A stretch of 64,000 bases of DNA from Galerina marginata. Lineage: Eukaryota > Basidiomycota > Agaricomycetes > Agaricales > Galerinaceae. A model generated the notes under the pieces. It was not told where the DNA came from. It made no database searches and saw nothing but the letters and a program-made list of their open reading frames with translations. Position numbers and translations under genes: made by a program. The stretch spans positions 744,001 through 808,000 of the forward strand of contig JAECYW010000020.1 of NCBI GenBank assembly GCA_023014335.1, read 5' to 3'. Every line of letters begins with the position of its first letter. Position 1 is the first letter of the stretch. Below are positions 11,208-22,102 of this stretch, piece by piece.

Positions 11208-11771
11208 TCACTCTTTCCAGCACTGACTCTCCCTCCTCTGAGGGTTCTGGGCGTCTGGGGGGTTGTCAATTAGTGACTCTCCAGCGAAAGTTGGTTCTGA
11301 GCCTATTGTTATGGAGAACCAACTTGTGCATGTGTCATTTAAGCCCCGAGGAGTATCTTTGAAACACTTGTGGTCTTCATACCACGCACGAATCACACAC
11401 CTATTGCATCCGTCATCGTCCTTTCTCTTTCCGATTGTGGTACACCAGTCATCCCAGAGAAGAAACGGCCCTCCTCTGTCAGGCTTTTGAGGAGAAATAC
11501 TCCTATCACCTACCAAATCTGCCTTCGCTTTCCCAGCGGTCAAGACACCCTCCAGCCCTTCCAAACGCACAAATCCGGCCATTCGCCTTGTTCTCCGGGA
11601 GATCCGACGCATAAATCGTCTCATTGCAGCTTTTAACACAGTCCTCAAGAGTGGTCTTTTCCATGTACATCGTTGGTCATGCCCTATTTCTCCACGTTCT
11701 ATGCATCCCGGCAATATTCTGACACTCGCCCTCGTATTTCCGTGACCACTTGCACCAACCACGCTGCACAC
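11208..11771 (-). CDS. Hypothetical 187-residue protein, conserved in copies A and C
   Basis: The frame begins MCSVVGASGHGN and ends RRESQCWKE. Its predicted protein is the same in copy C (61777-62340). The N-terminal half is strongly basic (repeated RR and RRFMRRISRRTRR); the C-terminal half has six cysteines (DDWCTT, GCNRCVIR, HKCFKD, NDTCTSW) that could suggest a small disulfide or metal-binding fold. I do not recognise a family. Identity between the copies may reflect recent duplication and is not by itself proof of coding. Confidence 0.3.
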   Translation of the reverse strand: MCSVVGASGHGNTRASVRILPGCIERGEIGHDQRCTWKRPLLRTVLKAAMRRFMRRISRRTRRMAGFVRLEGLEGVLTAGKAKADLVGDRSISPQKPDRGGPFLLWDDWCTTIGKRKDDDGCNRCVIRAWYEDHKCFKDTPRGLNDTCTSWFSITIGSEPTFAGESLIDNPPDAQNPQRRESQCWKE

Positions 11772-11915
11772 TACACAAAATTCGCTTTGCAGAAGAACGT
11801 GCTGAACGCCAATTTCCTCAACCGAGATACTCCTCTGCCAAAGTGTTATTCTTGCTGAAAGGCGGTTCAGCCAAGATTTTATTTCATCGAAAATATTCAG
11901 GTTTGCCGTCGCACT

Positions 11916-12293
11916 TTATCTGCTCCAAACTTCAACCTGGGCGACCTCCAGACAGGCGCGTCCAATCTCAAGCGTGCAACAACGGAATACTTCGAAAACT
12001 ATAGGCACGCACACAGCAGCCCCACAGGATAAGTCATGGCTAACCTGTCCCGCTGTGAAGGCTGTTGGAAAGCGTCCATCCACAGGCCCCATTCGCCTGG
12101 CCCAGACTGATGGCTCTCGCTGATCTTCGGCGGATACTGTCAAGGGCATCCCAAAACGCACCCATGGGTCAGACGTCTGGGAGAAGTGGTCTATCTGGCG
12201 ACTTACAGCTCGTGCTTTACAGGCCGTGCTCGATCTTGTGAACTTCATCATTATGCATTCACTCTTCCTTGACGGTGTCAAACAAACAAACAT
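11916..12293 (-). CDS. Hypothetical 125-residue frame upstream of the 187-residue frame
   Basis: The frame opens MFVCLTPSRKSE and ends EVAQVEVWSR. Its copy C counterpart (61255-61632) differs at a few residues (C/R, T/P, R/G, R/Q) without a stop. It lies on the same strand as, and just upstream of, the 187-residue frame, so both could be exons of one gene. No known motif is visible. Confidence 0.25.
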   Translation of the reverse strand: MFVCLTPSRKSECIMMKFTRSSTACKARAVSRQIDHFSQTSDPWVRFGMPLTVSAEDQREPSVWARRMGPVDGRFPTAFTAGQVSHDLSCGAAVCVPIVFEVFRCCTLEIGRACLEVAQVEVWSR

Positions 12294-12842
12294 GTATTTC
12301 TGGAAATCATAGCTTCCTCTCCTTTACTCCTTCCTTATCACTGTCTCTTCTCTGGTGTCGGAAACTCCGTACTCCGAGCTTTTTCGCAAGGTTCGTGCTT
12401 CAATAGTCTCCAAATATCGTTCTCTGATTTCTGAGACACAGATTTAGGAGGAGGTCGTCGCGATCGCCAACTCGGGGCAGATCGGTCTCTTCCTCCAGTC
12501 GTACCCAGGACGCTTCCTTTGTGCATTGTCCACCAATCACCATCTAAGTCTGTGTCACGCCACTTCGTTGTCCATCCCGACCCGAAGGACCTCGAGAAAC
12601 AAGGTAAGTAAGTTGTTATCCATTCAGTGCCCTTGTTTCTGACACTTTTGGCTCTATTTAGCTATGGTACGGGTCTTGACGATGTCGTTTGGCCGCCTCT
12701 CCTCCTTGATAAATGTGGGCTGACTCACAACGCTAAGATGGGGGGATGCACGAAGGGAGGCGCTAGCATTGGGTAACCCGCCTGGTACATCGTACTCTCA
12801 TCATCCCACTCACCCACTCAACTGCGTAATCCAGCTTTATGC

Positions 12843-14916
12843 GTGCGCCTACAACCTTTCCTGATCCGCCGCTCGACTGCCCAGGAGGATAGAACGTCAC
12901 TACCGCTCATTCCCATGGCCCTGCTTTTGCCTATCCAACCCAGAGGCCAAGACCCGTTACGGATTGATGATGCTCCTCACAGCCCGTCTCGTCTCCATAA
13001 TCGCCCAGAGTATCCCACTGTCTCCTGTATGTCGCCCGTCTCTGCCCATTTACCAACGTCGCAAGAAGAAGTAATGGTACTCCTACGCGCATGTTGCAAA
13101 GCATGTGAGCGGATCGCGGAGGGGTCTCTCAAGGAAGAAGAAAGTTGGCAAGAAAAGTTCACAAAGGGTGCCAAACGTCGTCGAAGCGCGAGCCTGGAGA
13201 CCAACAACATAAACACCGCTTTCCGTCTGCCATCCCACGCGAGGACTTCCAGTTTCTCGAAGGAATTTATGCGCTCTCTTTCGTCATTTTTGGACAACAT
13301 AGGCAATTCGTCTCGATACGGATCTACCTCTACCTTTACGCTCATGGTCGATGAAGTTGTGTCGATGAAGTTGATAAACGGAGAAAGTCCCTTGATGGAC
13401 AAACTCCACTGCATCACGCCATGCCTCAGTTATCTTATCCCGCCATCTCTCAGGGTCTTCTATCGGCATCACCACAAGCCATATCCATGTAAAACAGTGC
13501 CTGCAACACTCCACTGGAAATGGCTCAGCTTGCGGAACCCAAAAAACGCTTTGAGACGTATTCCTACTATTCCTACTCTGACCATGTGTCGCGCCTTGCT
13601 CCGTGTCCTATTTATCCAACTGTGGTAGATCTTGAGCCTCCAAGATTCCCGATTGTACATGGTCTAGCGGGTTTAGGGGTGGTGGAGAAGGAACTGAAGG
13701 TGATGCACGAGGTCATCGAGAGAGCGTCCGGAGAGGGCGATGGGCGTCTGTTACGAGCTGGTGCTTCCTCCTCGACGGCAGAATATGATATGCGGACCAT
13801 CTTCCATGCTACAGTGTTTTCATGGCGAGAAAAGCTCGTTGAAACCATATTGCGCATCGATCCGCATGGAAGCATTGTTGTCACTTCACCAGCCTTCCAC
13901 TCTCAGCACATCCTTTTCCCTGTCTTGACGGTGATCAATGCAAAGCGCTATGGTCTATTAGCAATCTTGCTCTTGCATGGCGCAAAATTGAACCTATAGG
14001 AGAAAAATATAGCTCGTGTTTTAGATATTCTGTGAGTGTTCTTGGTCAAAAAGTATGAAATGAGTTTCTTACTGACCCAAATGAAATAGCAACCCAAACG
14101 TTCGGGATCAAACGACGACCCACTCGGAATCCAAAGGCTATATCCATCTTGCATACCAACTTGTTAAAACCGCTCTCCGGAACCACGACGACGTGGCCAA
14201 GCTTCTCATCATGCTTGGGCAACAGTTGACGATGGTCTGTTGCAGACTCTACAGAGATATTCAAATCCTTAACTCTGGCTGACAGTCAAGGACTTTGTCG
14301 ATTACGCTTTGGAGGATCTTTCTGGCAAAATAGACCAGAACGACGAAGAGGCAGCCGTGATCAGCCAAGGGCCCACAATACCTGAACCCCCAAACGCCTT
14401 AAACCAGACTTGATGACTCGAGCCCTGACGACCAAGTGAGTAACCGCGTTTAGCTTAAAATTCTCGTATCCTAATCTCCTTGAATTTCGAACAGGATCAA
14501 GTTCATCGGGATGAATCCGATTTTGTTCGCTGTACGCAAGCAGCGCGTCACCGAAATCCTCGACTTCTTGTTCTCCAAGAATGTTTCTGTGGCCGAACGA
14601 TACTTGAACCAAGTGTACGTCTGTCTCCATAGATCCAAAAGTGGTTGTATAACACCCTCATAATCAGGTGGAACATTTATCATGACATTTGTGACCTCAA
14701 CGACTTCAGATTGTTGGAGTATTTCTTGCAAAGGCTTCCAAAGGACCTGAATGAGATCTTGTTGGCCTAGCAATCGTCAGTTCAGCTTATTAACGTAGGC
14801 AAAGGTTTTTTTTCGTCCCAACACAGACATCATGATTGATGTAACTCCCATTCAGCCTCTTCACATCAGCGCGAAGGAAGGCCATAAGCAGACTGTTGAA
14901 AGCCTTGTTGCCTACT
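12843..14916 (+). pseudogene. Ankyrin-repeat-like gene fragment, copy A
   Basis: The first open frame (12843-13628) includes KACERIAEGSLKEEESWQ and the basic run KGAKRRRSAS. In another frame near 13365-13420 the sequence reads DKRRKSLDGQTPLHHAM, a typical ankyrin start. Frame 13520-13999 ends INAKRYGLLAILLLHGAKLN, an ankyrin helix pair. Later exons read DDVAKLLIMLGQQL (about 14190-14230), TEILDFLFSKN (about 14550-14580) and IQPLHISAKEGHKQTVESLV (14850-14909). Frame changes and stops between these pieces, the missing start context and fusion to RPB1 sequence about 30 bp later point to a non-functional fragment. Ankyrin proteins generally mediate protein contacts; no specific role can be given. 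Confidence 0.55.
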
Positions 14917-14944
14917 AGTCAAGCGGCCTCGCTTATATTGATTT

Positions 14945-16423
14945 TAGTAGAGGACCCCCAGGAGCAAGATATGTAGTTCGAGACACCAACGAACAAATCG
15001 ATCTTCGTTATAATAAGCGTGCCAACGCTTTCCTTCAGTATGGCTGGATTTTTGAAAGACATCTCAAGGATCAGTCGTCAACCCTCTCTGCATGGAGTCA
15101 TCGCGTCAAGCTTATGCCCCATCTTATGCCCCATTCCAGTAAGTGTTGGGGGATTTTTGACTTTATCTCTTCGCTAATGTTGTCGCCGTTGCCTTCCACC
15201 AGAACCTTTCAGTGTGAGTTGACTGCGACAGTTGTCACTTAGAACACCGCCTTACAATGCCGACTTCGACAGTGATGAAAATGCAGTATGTCCTCTTGTG
15301 TCCATGTTGTTGAGAAGATCGTCTAAAAATTCTTAGTGTGCCACAAAGTGAGGAAACTCAAGCTGAACTTGGCCAGATTGCATGGGTCCCCAGACAGGTC
15401 AGTTTGCCTGCGCGTTTAAGTTGGGTTCTGCATTGCTGACTGAAAATGCAGATTATCCCCCCCAAGCCAACAAATCCGTCATGAGCATCGTCCAAAATAC
15501 ACCTTGCGGTATTAGAAAGTTCATGATGCGTGATACCTTCCTGGACTGGAATCAAGGACAAAATATCCTCTTGTGGGTCCCTGAATTGGACGGCTCCATT
15601 CCGATTCCTGCTATCCTCAAACTGAAGCCTCTGTGGACAGGAAAGCAAATCCTCAGCTTGACCATTCCCCGTGGTATCAACATCCACAGTGCGCCAGACC
15701 CGATACTCCCCGTTTTCGACAACGGCGTTTTGATTGAGAATGGCAAGCTGATATTCGGAATCGTCGAGAAGAAGACCGTTGGAGCGTCGCAGAGTGGTTT
15801 AGTGCACCGCGTGTTCCGTGAGAAAGGACCCGACGCCACTTGCCAATTGTTTACTGGCATCCAGATGGTTGTTAATTTCTGGCTCTTCCATAACGGCTTC
15901 AACATTGGCATTGGCGATACTATTGCCGACTCTGCAACTATGTCATACATCACCCAGCACATTTTGCTCAAAAGCACTTCAAGGAGGACAAGAATGTCAA
16001 GCAGATGGTGGTCGCCAGTTCAAAGGGTTCATTTCTCAACATTTCGCAAATGTCTTGTCTGTGTAGGACAGCTGTCCGTCGAAGGTCGTCGTATTCCATT
16101 CGGCCTCCGTCAATGGTCATCGCATCCTACCGCACTTCACGAAAGACAACTTCAGCCCAGAATCGTGTGGATTTGTCGAGAACTCATATCTTCGCGGCCT
16201 GATTCCCCAGGAATGCTTCTTCCATGCTATGGCAGGTCCTGAAAGTCTCATTCAAAGCTCTTGAGGACGTCATGGTTTGCTACGACGGCACAGTCCGAAA
16301 TTCCCTCGGCGATCTCATCCAGTCTGTATATGGTGATGACGGAATGGATGGTGCCTTCGTTTAGAGGCAAACGATTGAGACGTTCCAGCTCAATGACAGG
16401 GAATTCGAACATAATTACCGTAT
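14945..16423 (+). pseudogene. RNA polymerase II largest subunit (RPB1) fragment, copy A
   Basis: The sequence encodes RPB1-like pieces in correct order: [11 protein letters not shown] and IDLRYNKRA (about 14947-15020), [14 protein letters not shown], then the active-site loop NADFDSDE at 15256-15279 (family form NADFDGDEMN). After an intron follows [20 protein letters not shown] (from 15338), then a 286-residue frame (15382-16242) with [56 protein letters not shown] and IGDTIAD. The end reads [20 protein letters not shown] and DGMDGAFV, then an in-frame TAG. The three aspartates of the loop remain, but Gly is Ser and bases after DE are lost. A funnel-helix segment is missing. RPB1 catalyses mRNA synthesis in the nucleus; this piece lacks both protein ends and cannot encode a working subunit. 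The match breaks at 16423. Confidence 0.85.
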
Positions 16424-17841
16424 CCTGCCTTGTTTGGCGGTCTGACAAACCCAAGGTATGTCCCTCCACCTCTGCATTCGCCTCTCCCAGCTCATGCTCA
16501 ATTCGGTCCAGCTCCTTCACGGTCTACGGCGCTTCGCTGACCTTTTGCCTAACCGGCCAGAATCTTCGGAAAATACGGCCTGCGACTTGGAATTCAATTT
16601 CGACAAGTTTGTCGAAGGTAATAGGAAGACAATGGGGTGGAAATGGGATATCAGAGTACCTGAGTCGGATAGGATAGTGTTTGGTGCAGCAGAGTCGAAG
16701 GTGGCGGCATAGGCGTCGTAGCCTGGCATGAAATGTGAGTTGGCTTTCCTGTCGTCCTTGCTGTCTTCCGAACCTGACGGATCCATTAGCCTCGGCATCG
16801 ACTCGCCCTCCTTGTTCGCACTCCCGTCATCACTCTCCACTTCACTCTCCTCATCCGAAGTCTCGTCCTCTCCTATCATCTCGTGGTCACCGTCTGAGTC
16901 GTCGGACATCAGGTCCGCGAAATCATCATTTGATATGGTAACGGCGCTATGAGAAGCATCACCGAGTCCTTCGAGCAGCTGTCAAATGCTGTCAACGCAA
17001 ACCACACCGCCTCTTCCTCTTCCTCGTCCCTGGCTTTGGCTGTCGCTGCCGCAGTATTCTTCGACCTTCCCTTGTCCTTCACCCTTCCTCTCGGTCCAGG
17101 CCCTTCCTTTTCTCTGCCTTCAGCCCAGCAATCAGCCTGAAACTGACCGCGCTTTCCGCAGTTGAAGCATTCCGCATCCCGCTTTGAACCTTCTCCACCT
17201 CTTCTGAGTCGTTGGAGTAGCACGCCTCGTTCTCCTCTTTCGGGCCTTTGCCGTTTACGATGCGACGATCGAACTCGTCCGTTTAGGACACGCATCAACT
17301 CGTCGGGGGATAGGGTTTTGCCAAGAACGCTGGACTGTCGCGCTAAGGGCGGGGATGTGGGGATCATAAGATGGCGGTAGCGAGCCGAGAATAGTAAAAT
17401 AGAAGTCGTCGTTGGAAAGTGAGCTCGCACGTCGCCTTTCTCGGCGCAGCACTCCAACTGAAGCCCACGACGAAGGTCCACGGAAACCATACATGACCTT
17501 TCCTCGAAGTCTCCCGCTAGAGCTTCCTAGATTTCGCGCGCAGTTTCCTTGCTGCAAATCTTCATAAAAAGCGAATCCGAACTCATCGCTGCGATGTGTT
17601 ATTTAACGATGGCCTCCCCTTGTTTCCGGGCCTTCAATTCCTTCTTCCGTGGATCCTCCAGTACCTTCTCGTCGTCTGTTAGCTTCTGTGTAGCCTCTGC
17701 TGTGTCGGTTCAGATAACAGGGTCCTTAGGAGCTTTGGCCGTGCCGTCCACATGTTCGAGGCAGCCGCGAGCATCGACAGACCATAGGAACTTTGCCTGG
17801 TAGATAACCCAATTGTCGCCGTCATCGCTTAGCTTCGGCAT
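16424..17841 (-). pseudogene. Ty1/copia gag polyprotein, frameshifted
   Basis: On the minus strand an ATG at 17841 opens DGDNWVIYQAKFLWSVDARG, which resembles the start of fungal copia gag (UBN2 type). TAREIWEALAGDFEE, ILGSLPPSYD and LSPDELMRVL follow in alternating frames. A CCHC zinc knuckle (CFNCGKRGQFQADCW, near 17130-17170) has Gln where the family has His. An acidic stretch (16780-16910) and a fragment ending near 16517 follow. Frame shifts and the altered knuckle show decay. No protease, integrase or reverse transcriptase follows; sequence switches to the RPB1 fragment at 16423, so the internal region is truncated there. Gag would form the element's virus-like particle core in the cytoplasm. 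Confidence 0.75.
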
Positions 17842-17862
17842 GCGCAGAAGTCACCTCCAAGT

Positions 17863-18283
17863 TGAAAGGTAGACACTGCTGACAGCAGTGATTGGTAGGA
17901 ATGAATAAGAAAGAGTTTCGAGAGGTAAGAATTTCGAGGTTAGATACGGGGTTCAGGGCCCATAATCTATTGGACATAGATGGGCACATAATGGGCTAAT
18001 GATATTGTAGTAGTACATAGGTTTATATATACAGCGTAGCTAGTCAGTCCGTAGTTAACTGTAAGTAGCTAGGATAATGATACTGATGGTGGATCGACGA
18101 TACCGAGCGGGATAGCGAGGGATGGAGGCAAGAACAAAGGAATATATGTACATGAAGTAAAGTAAAGTAAAGTAAAGGAGACAAGATGTACGGATTGGAA
18201 AGTAAAGGAGTGGTAACCCTGACTAGGCGCGCAGCTCAGAGTCGGGTTTGCCTACGGTTCTGGGTCCTAGCTTCGTTTAGACA
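17863..18283 (-). repeat. Probable 5' LTR of the copia element
   Basis: The segment lies directly upstream of the gag start (minus strand). It can be bounded by TG...CA and contains a TATA-like TATATATAAA (complement at about 18022-18033). A short primer-site region (ACTTGGAGGTGACTTC) lies between it and the gag ATG. An AAAGT microsatellite (18157-18179) lies within. No second LTR is visible in the window, so the outer border is a guess. Confidence 0.4.
18157..18179. repeat. (AAGTA)n microsatellite
   Basis: AAGTA is repeated more than four times within the probable LTR. Confidence 0.8.
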
Positions 18284-18328
18284 GTATATATTCTACTCTA
18301 AAAGAGGGACTGTAAGTTGCCAATACAC

Positions 18329-19976
18329 TACGACCCGCCACATTTCTTCAGCATCTTCGAATTGGCAACCATTTCATCAAAGCCCAGAACCTCAGACCTC
18401 ACCTTCTCCACCATAAAATCAAGAATATTCTGTTGCGACCACAAAGGCCGGGGAGCTTGGGTTGGCAAGCCACAATCTGCTTTATGCATAGGCCATGCTG
18501 CTCTCTGGCACTTGGCGGAGCAGTAGACCGTCTGAAAGAGTAGAAGAAATTAGGCAGTGTGCTTGGTTGACAAAACCAGATACCCTTACTATCTGGCATT
18601 TTGCGCATTGGAACATTTTGTCAACGTCCCTCCCTTCAACTTTTCCACAACTCATTTCATCACATAACCTTTTCAAAGGACCTCCCCATTGTCCGATCTT
18701 CGCTTCCATTTCTATATCAAATTTTGGTCGCGGGTCGACGCCTGAGTCAATATACTCGTCGACGGCTTTGTTCCAGTTTGTCTGGTAGGCGCCGCGCCGC
18801 GTTCGAGGGGCTGAACTTCTGTTGCATGGTCTTCAGAAGCCGAGGAAATTAATCACGAAAATAAGCAGGAAGAAACGGCACTAACAAAGGAAATCGGTAT
18901 TTTTTCATTGCATAAGCAAACGCAGGATCGACCGTTTTGCGCCTGACCATCTCCAAACGGAACAGATCCAATGTCCCCTCATCCAGCCCACCGAACGGAA
19001 CGTTTGCGGTATTACTAAGATCCCTAACATTCCCATTGGGACCGACCTTGAACTCCTCAAAGTCGAGTGCTTGCAGTTTGCGCATCATGTTCCGAAAAAC
19101 GTCCGACTCTTCTGATGCGGTGTCGTTATAAGCTAGGATACGGCCAGTCTTGACATCCCACGCTTCGAACACAGGGCTCTTGAGCATGCAGCATTTCTTG
19201 TGCGACCTTCCGGAACCGCATATGCACATATAACTCGGCGGGCGTGGGATGCGGGCTCCTGGTGCGGCGTGGCATTCAGCGAGAGTCTTCGCCGACCAGC
19301 AGGGGCAAACGCGAGCTGGACGTAATTGGCCTGAAACGAGTGACTTCGTAGCTATGAGCCGTGAGTATTTGTCCCGATCTTCAGATTTTGTGAAATATTG
19401 TTGGTGGGAAAGTTTCGGTTTAGCACCGTGCTCTAGAAGCAAGGATATGACATCCCAGCTTTCAGCCTTGCATGCCAACTGAAGGAGAGAAGAGCCATTA
19501 TGGGTTGCGTCGACGGCGGCGTGTTGCTTGATTAGTAAAGCGATCAAGCGATCTAGTCTGGCCAATTTTTTTGTAATTTCGTCTGAAGTTTTTTTCTTGC
19601 GTAGACCGGCCGCTTCTCCAAGAGCCATTCCAATAGGCGTTTTCCCATCCTCACCTGGAAGGTCGGGAGAGTACCCAGCATAGAGATACTCGTGTACCAG
19701 GAGGATATCTGCATTTATTGCAGCGGCGTGTAGTATAGAATGCCGATCGCACCGCATCTCGGGCAGAAGGAGATTGGCCAGGAGCACCTTGGTGAGTCCT
19801 TGCTCTCCTACCGTAGGATCGCACAGAATAGATCGGACCTTCAAGGCATGATGTGAAAAGGCGAGTTCAGTGCTGAAACCAGGACTTGCTTTGATTTCTG
19901 TGACGATTGAGGGAGGGACAAGGATGTGAGACGTCGATACAGAGACTTGGCCAGCAATAGGAGAGGCGATCAGCAT
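18329..19976 (-). CDS. Ankyrin repeat / SEC-C / MYND zinc-finger protein
   Basis: The main exon starts at 19976 (MLIASPIAGQ) and encodes ankyrin repeats at roughly residues 80-200 (HSILHAAAINADILLVHEYL, LLQLACKAESWDVISLLLEH). CPCWSAKTLAECH and a SEC-C type motif CICGSGRSHKKCC follow at about residues 230-265. The exon ends near 18885 with donor GTTAGT. A second exon (about 18785 to 18590) reads NWNKAVDEYIDSGVDPRPKF and IGQWGGPLKRLC and ends FQCAKCQI. An intron at 18532-18589 joins it to TVYCSAKCQRAAWPMHKADC, completing a MYND finger (C-x2-C...YC-x3-C...H-x3-C). The stop is TAG at 18329-18331. This domain order matches a family common in Agaricomycetes; MYND fingers bind Pro-rich peptides and SEC-C motifs bind zinc. 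All finger ligands are present, so the gene looks intact. Its biological role is unknown. Confidence 0.75.
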
Positions 19977-20199
19977 GTTGTCACAATAAGTAAAAGGAAT
20001 TCCCCCAGAGAGAAAGTTTCAGGTTGAGTCGAGCCAAGGGCTACCATCGGAAAATTCCGTCCTCCCCGGTAATAGTAATACATTCCTTCCAGGCTCCTAC
20101 ACGGCGGAAATTCAATTCCTTCTTTTCTCTACAAACGGGACATAATTTGGCGCCGAGTTCATCGGCGCCAACTCCGTCCGTTTTACCCAAAGCGTGGTA

Positions 20200-20432
20200 T
20201 CATCCAGACACCCCGCCTCCAGGAGAACAAAACCATTCTCATTGAGAAGCGGTATATTGTCGATCACCTCCATGATCATAGGCTCACCGATCAAGGTCTA
20301 CAATACTTGGTGTACTGGGAAGGCTACCGACCTTCTGAGGCAACCTGGGAGTTTGAAAGTTCTCTCTTGAATGATGCTCCGAAATCTGTTGAGGGGTATC
20401 AATTAAATACATATAGTAGGATGCCACAGTAA
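20200..20432 (+). pseudogene. Chromodomain relic, probably Ty3/gypsy chromovirus integrase end
   Basis: The frame from about 20212 reads ILIEKRYIVDHLHDHRL, then QYLVYWEGYRPSEATWEFES, a clear chromodomain with the aromatic cage positions (Y, W, Y). The preceding WYHPDTPPPGE, in another frame, resembles the stretch before the chromodomain in chromovirus polyproteins. The remaining polyprotein is missing. A small host chromodomain gene is less likely because no start is present. Confidence 0.6.
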
Positions 20433-22102
20433 CTTACTCGAGAAGCGTGTCATTATCCATCTAGGCTATTATTTAACCCAGTACACTTGCAGACATCTTT
20501 ATAGATTTGTTCACGGGACGGATGTATAGACACTTCAACTTTTCCGACTCGAAAAGCTTCTCTGATTGCTCGACAATAGGCTGAGTCTGAGGCCGTACTT
20601 CCTTTTCCCTCGCCTTCCTGAATGCAAAGGATTCACCTTTTTTCACTCACCTTTTCAAAGGAACTTTTCACACCATGTATTGCCATGTACAAAACCTGGA
20701 TTAAGAGTCCAGTCATTTTACTTTTGTATGATTACTATAATCTGGAATTCCTTATGAATGCTAAATATTGGCTCATGTACCCCGCAGGTAGGACTCTATG
20801 TGGGAGAGAAATGCAAGGCGATGTTTCAGAAGGATTTGGCGCTTAAGAAAACGACTGAAAAAGTCCCGTCCTCCTATACGGTGAGCCAATAAATTAACAA
20901 TGGGTGACTTCCCGCCGCCTTTAGAAACGCAGATTATTTTCTAAACATCATTTTCAGACAGATGCCGGGAAGCCGAGTGACAGATCTTCCGATCTACGCT
21001 CCGCTGATGGTGGCGGCGTCGTTTTCAAACTTTGGTTTGAACGAGGCCTCCGCACCCCCCTTCTAACCTCAAATCCTAATTGTAGACACTCTCAGAACCG
21101 TTTTAGGGATTCCCATCATTATTGGTCAGCATTGCCGAGAGCTCCGTCCCTCTATTCGCCTTCTCCCTCTTCCTGAGTGTCCCGTAGTATCACTCTTGTA
21201 TCACCCATGCTACTTTAAACTAGTAAGAAAGTGCTTACAAGCTGTTTGAGTGAACAAAAATGAGTAGCCCCTCCCGGTTGTCAGTATGAGGGTAAGAAAT
21301 TTATTTTCTTGTGCTCTGCCGGCAGTGAATATCCTTCATTTGTCAGTGCAGGTCCATCTCGAGGGTATTCTAGCAAAAAGATTGGACTTTACCAGGATTT
21401 ATCCAATTATCTAAGGGATATTAACCGTGAAGGATGAGATTTGTCGAGGAGGGTAGGGCTGAAATTAAATAAATTCGTAGATCCTAAAAGTGTCCACGGT
21501 TTAGAATATTACACCCAAATAAATCCGAGCTCCGCTAGGAACAGCTTAGAAACTACATAGGTTCTAGGATTTAGGACCCACGGGAAGTCGCCCAATGAAC
21601 GATAGATCACGGCCTTGATGGGAGAAGAAGCACGTTGTGTTCCAAAATCTCTTTCTATGCCAGTGGAGCGGCTGCCTGGAGCCAAAGGAACAGAACAAAA
21701 AAGGGCCTCCATCCCTGCTCGGATTCCACTCGAATCTCATAAGACTCTCTTGAAAGCCATTCCATTTAAAAAGGGACATAACGAGTGAGCGGATTTGGAG
21801 TGGATAGTCACAAAGGATTCAGGAGGGATACGTATTAGTGCAACTCAGATGCGGATTTGGCTGATCGGGATTCCCAAAAGGGGACAACCTACAATTTAAT
21901 TTTAATTGCGCGTCGTATCAATTGTTTCAGCATGGACGTTATACTTACATTGGAACTTCAAGATATCTTGGTCAGTTAATACAGGCACAGAAGGGAGGCC
22001 CGATTCGATCACGTTGTGTTGGATCTCAGCGCCTGATAGGATTAAACAAAGTAACGGAGAAAGAAAAAGACAAGCGACAAATTAGATCTACCGTGGACTG
22101 GG
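20433..22102. other. No confident gene; one possible two-exon coding fragment
   Basis: At about 20785-21045 two plus-strand pieces could splice. The first reads VGEKCKAMFQKDLALKKTTE up to a GTGAGC donor at about 20880. The second follows an acceptor at 20959 and reads TDAGKPSDRSSDLRSADGGG and VVFKLWFERG. I do not recognise it and see no start. Nothing else in the stretch is convincing. Confidence 0.25.

Larger units (their letters stand above)
11119..16423 (+). mobile_element. Chimeric duplicated segment, copy A
   Basis: This segment matches the reverse complement of 57893-62430 (copy C), and its part 12291-14213 matches the reverse complement of copy B (33398-36321). Homology with copy C starts at ATTACATAAAGG (11119) and ends at GAATTCGAACATAATTACCG-TAT (16423). 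It joins, in order, an unidentified region with two minus-strand frames, ankyrin-like exons and an RPB1 fragment. Introns are retained, so copying went through DNA, not RNA. No transposase, terminal inverted repeat or target duplication is visible, so the mobilising mechanism is unknown; segmental duplication is equally possible. Confidence 0.75.

Noticed and set aside
13284..13514. Antisense frames in the ankyrin part of copies A, B and C
   Set aside because: They overlap the better-supported ankyrin-like reading and show no motif.
15552..15977. 141-residue frame antisense to the RPB1 fragment, repeated at 58332-58757
   Set aside because: It is the shadow of strongly conserved RPB1 coding sequence on the other strand. 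Conservation between copies comes from the duplication.
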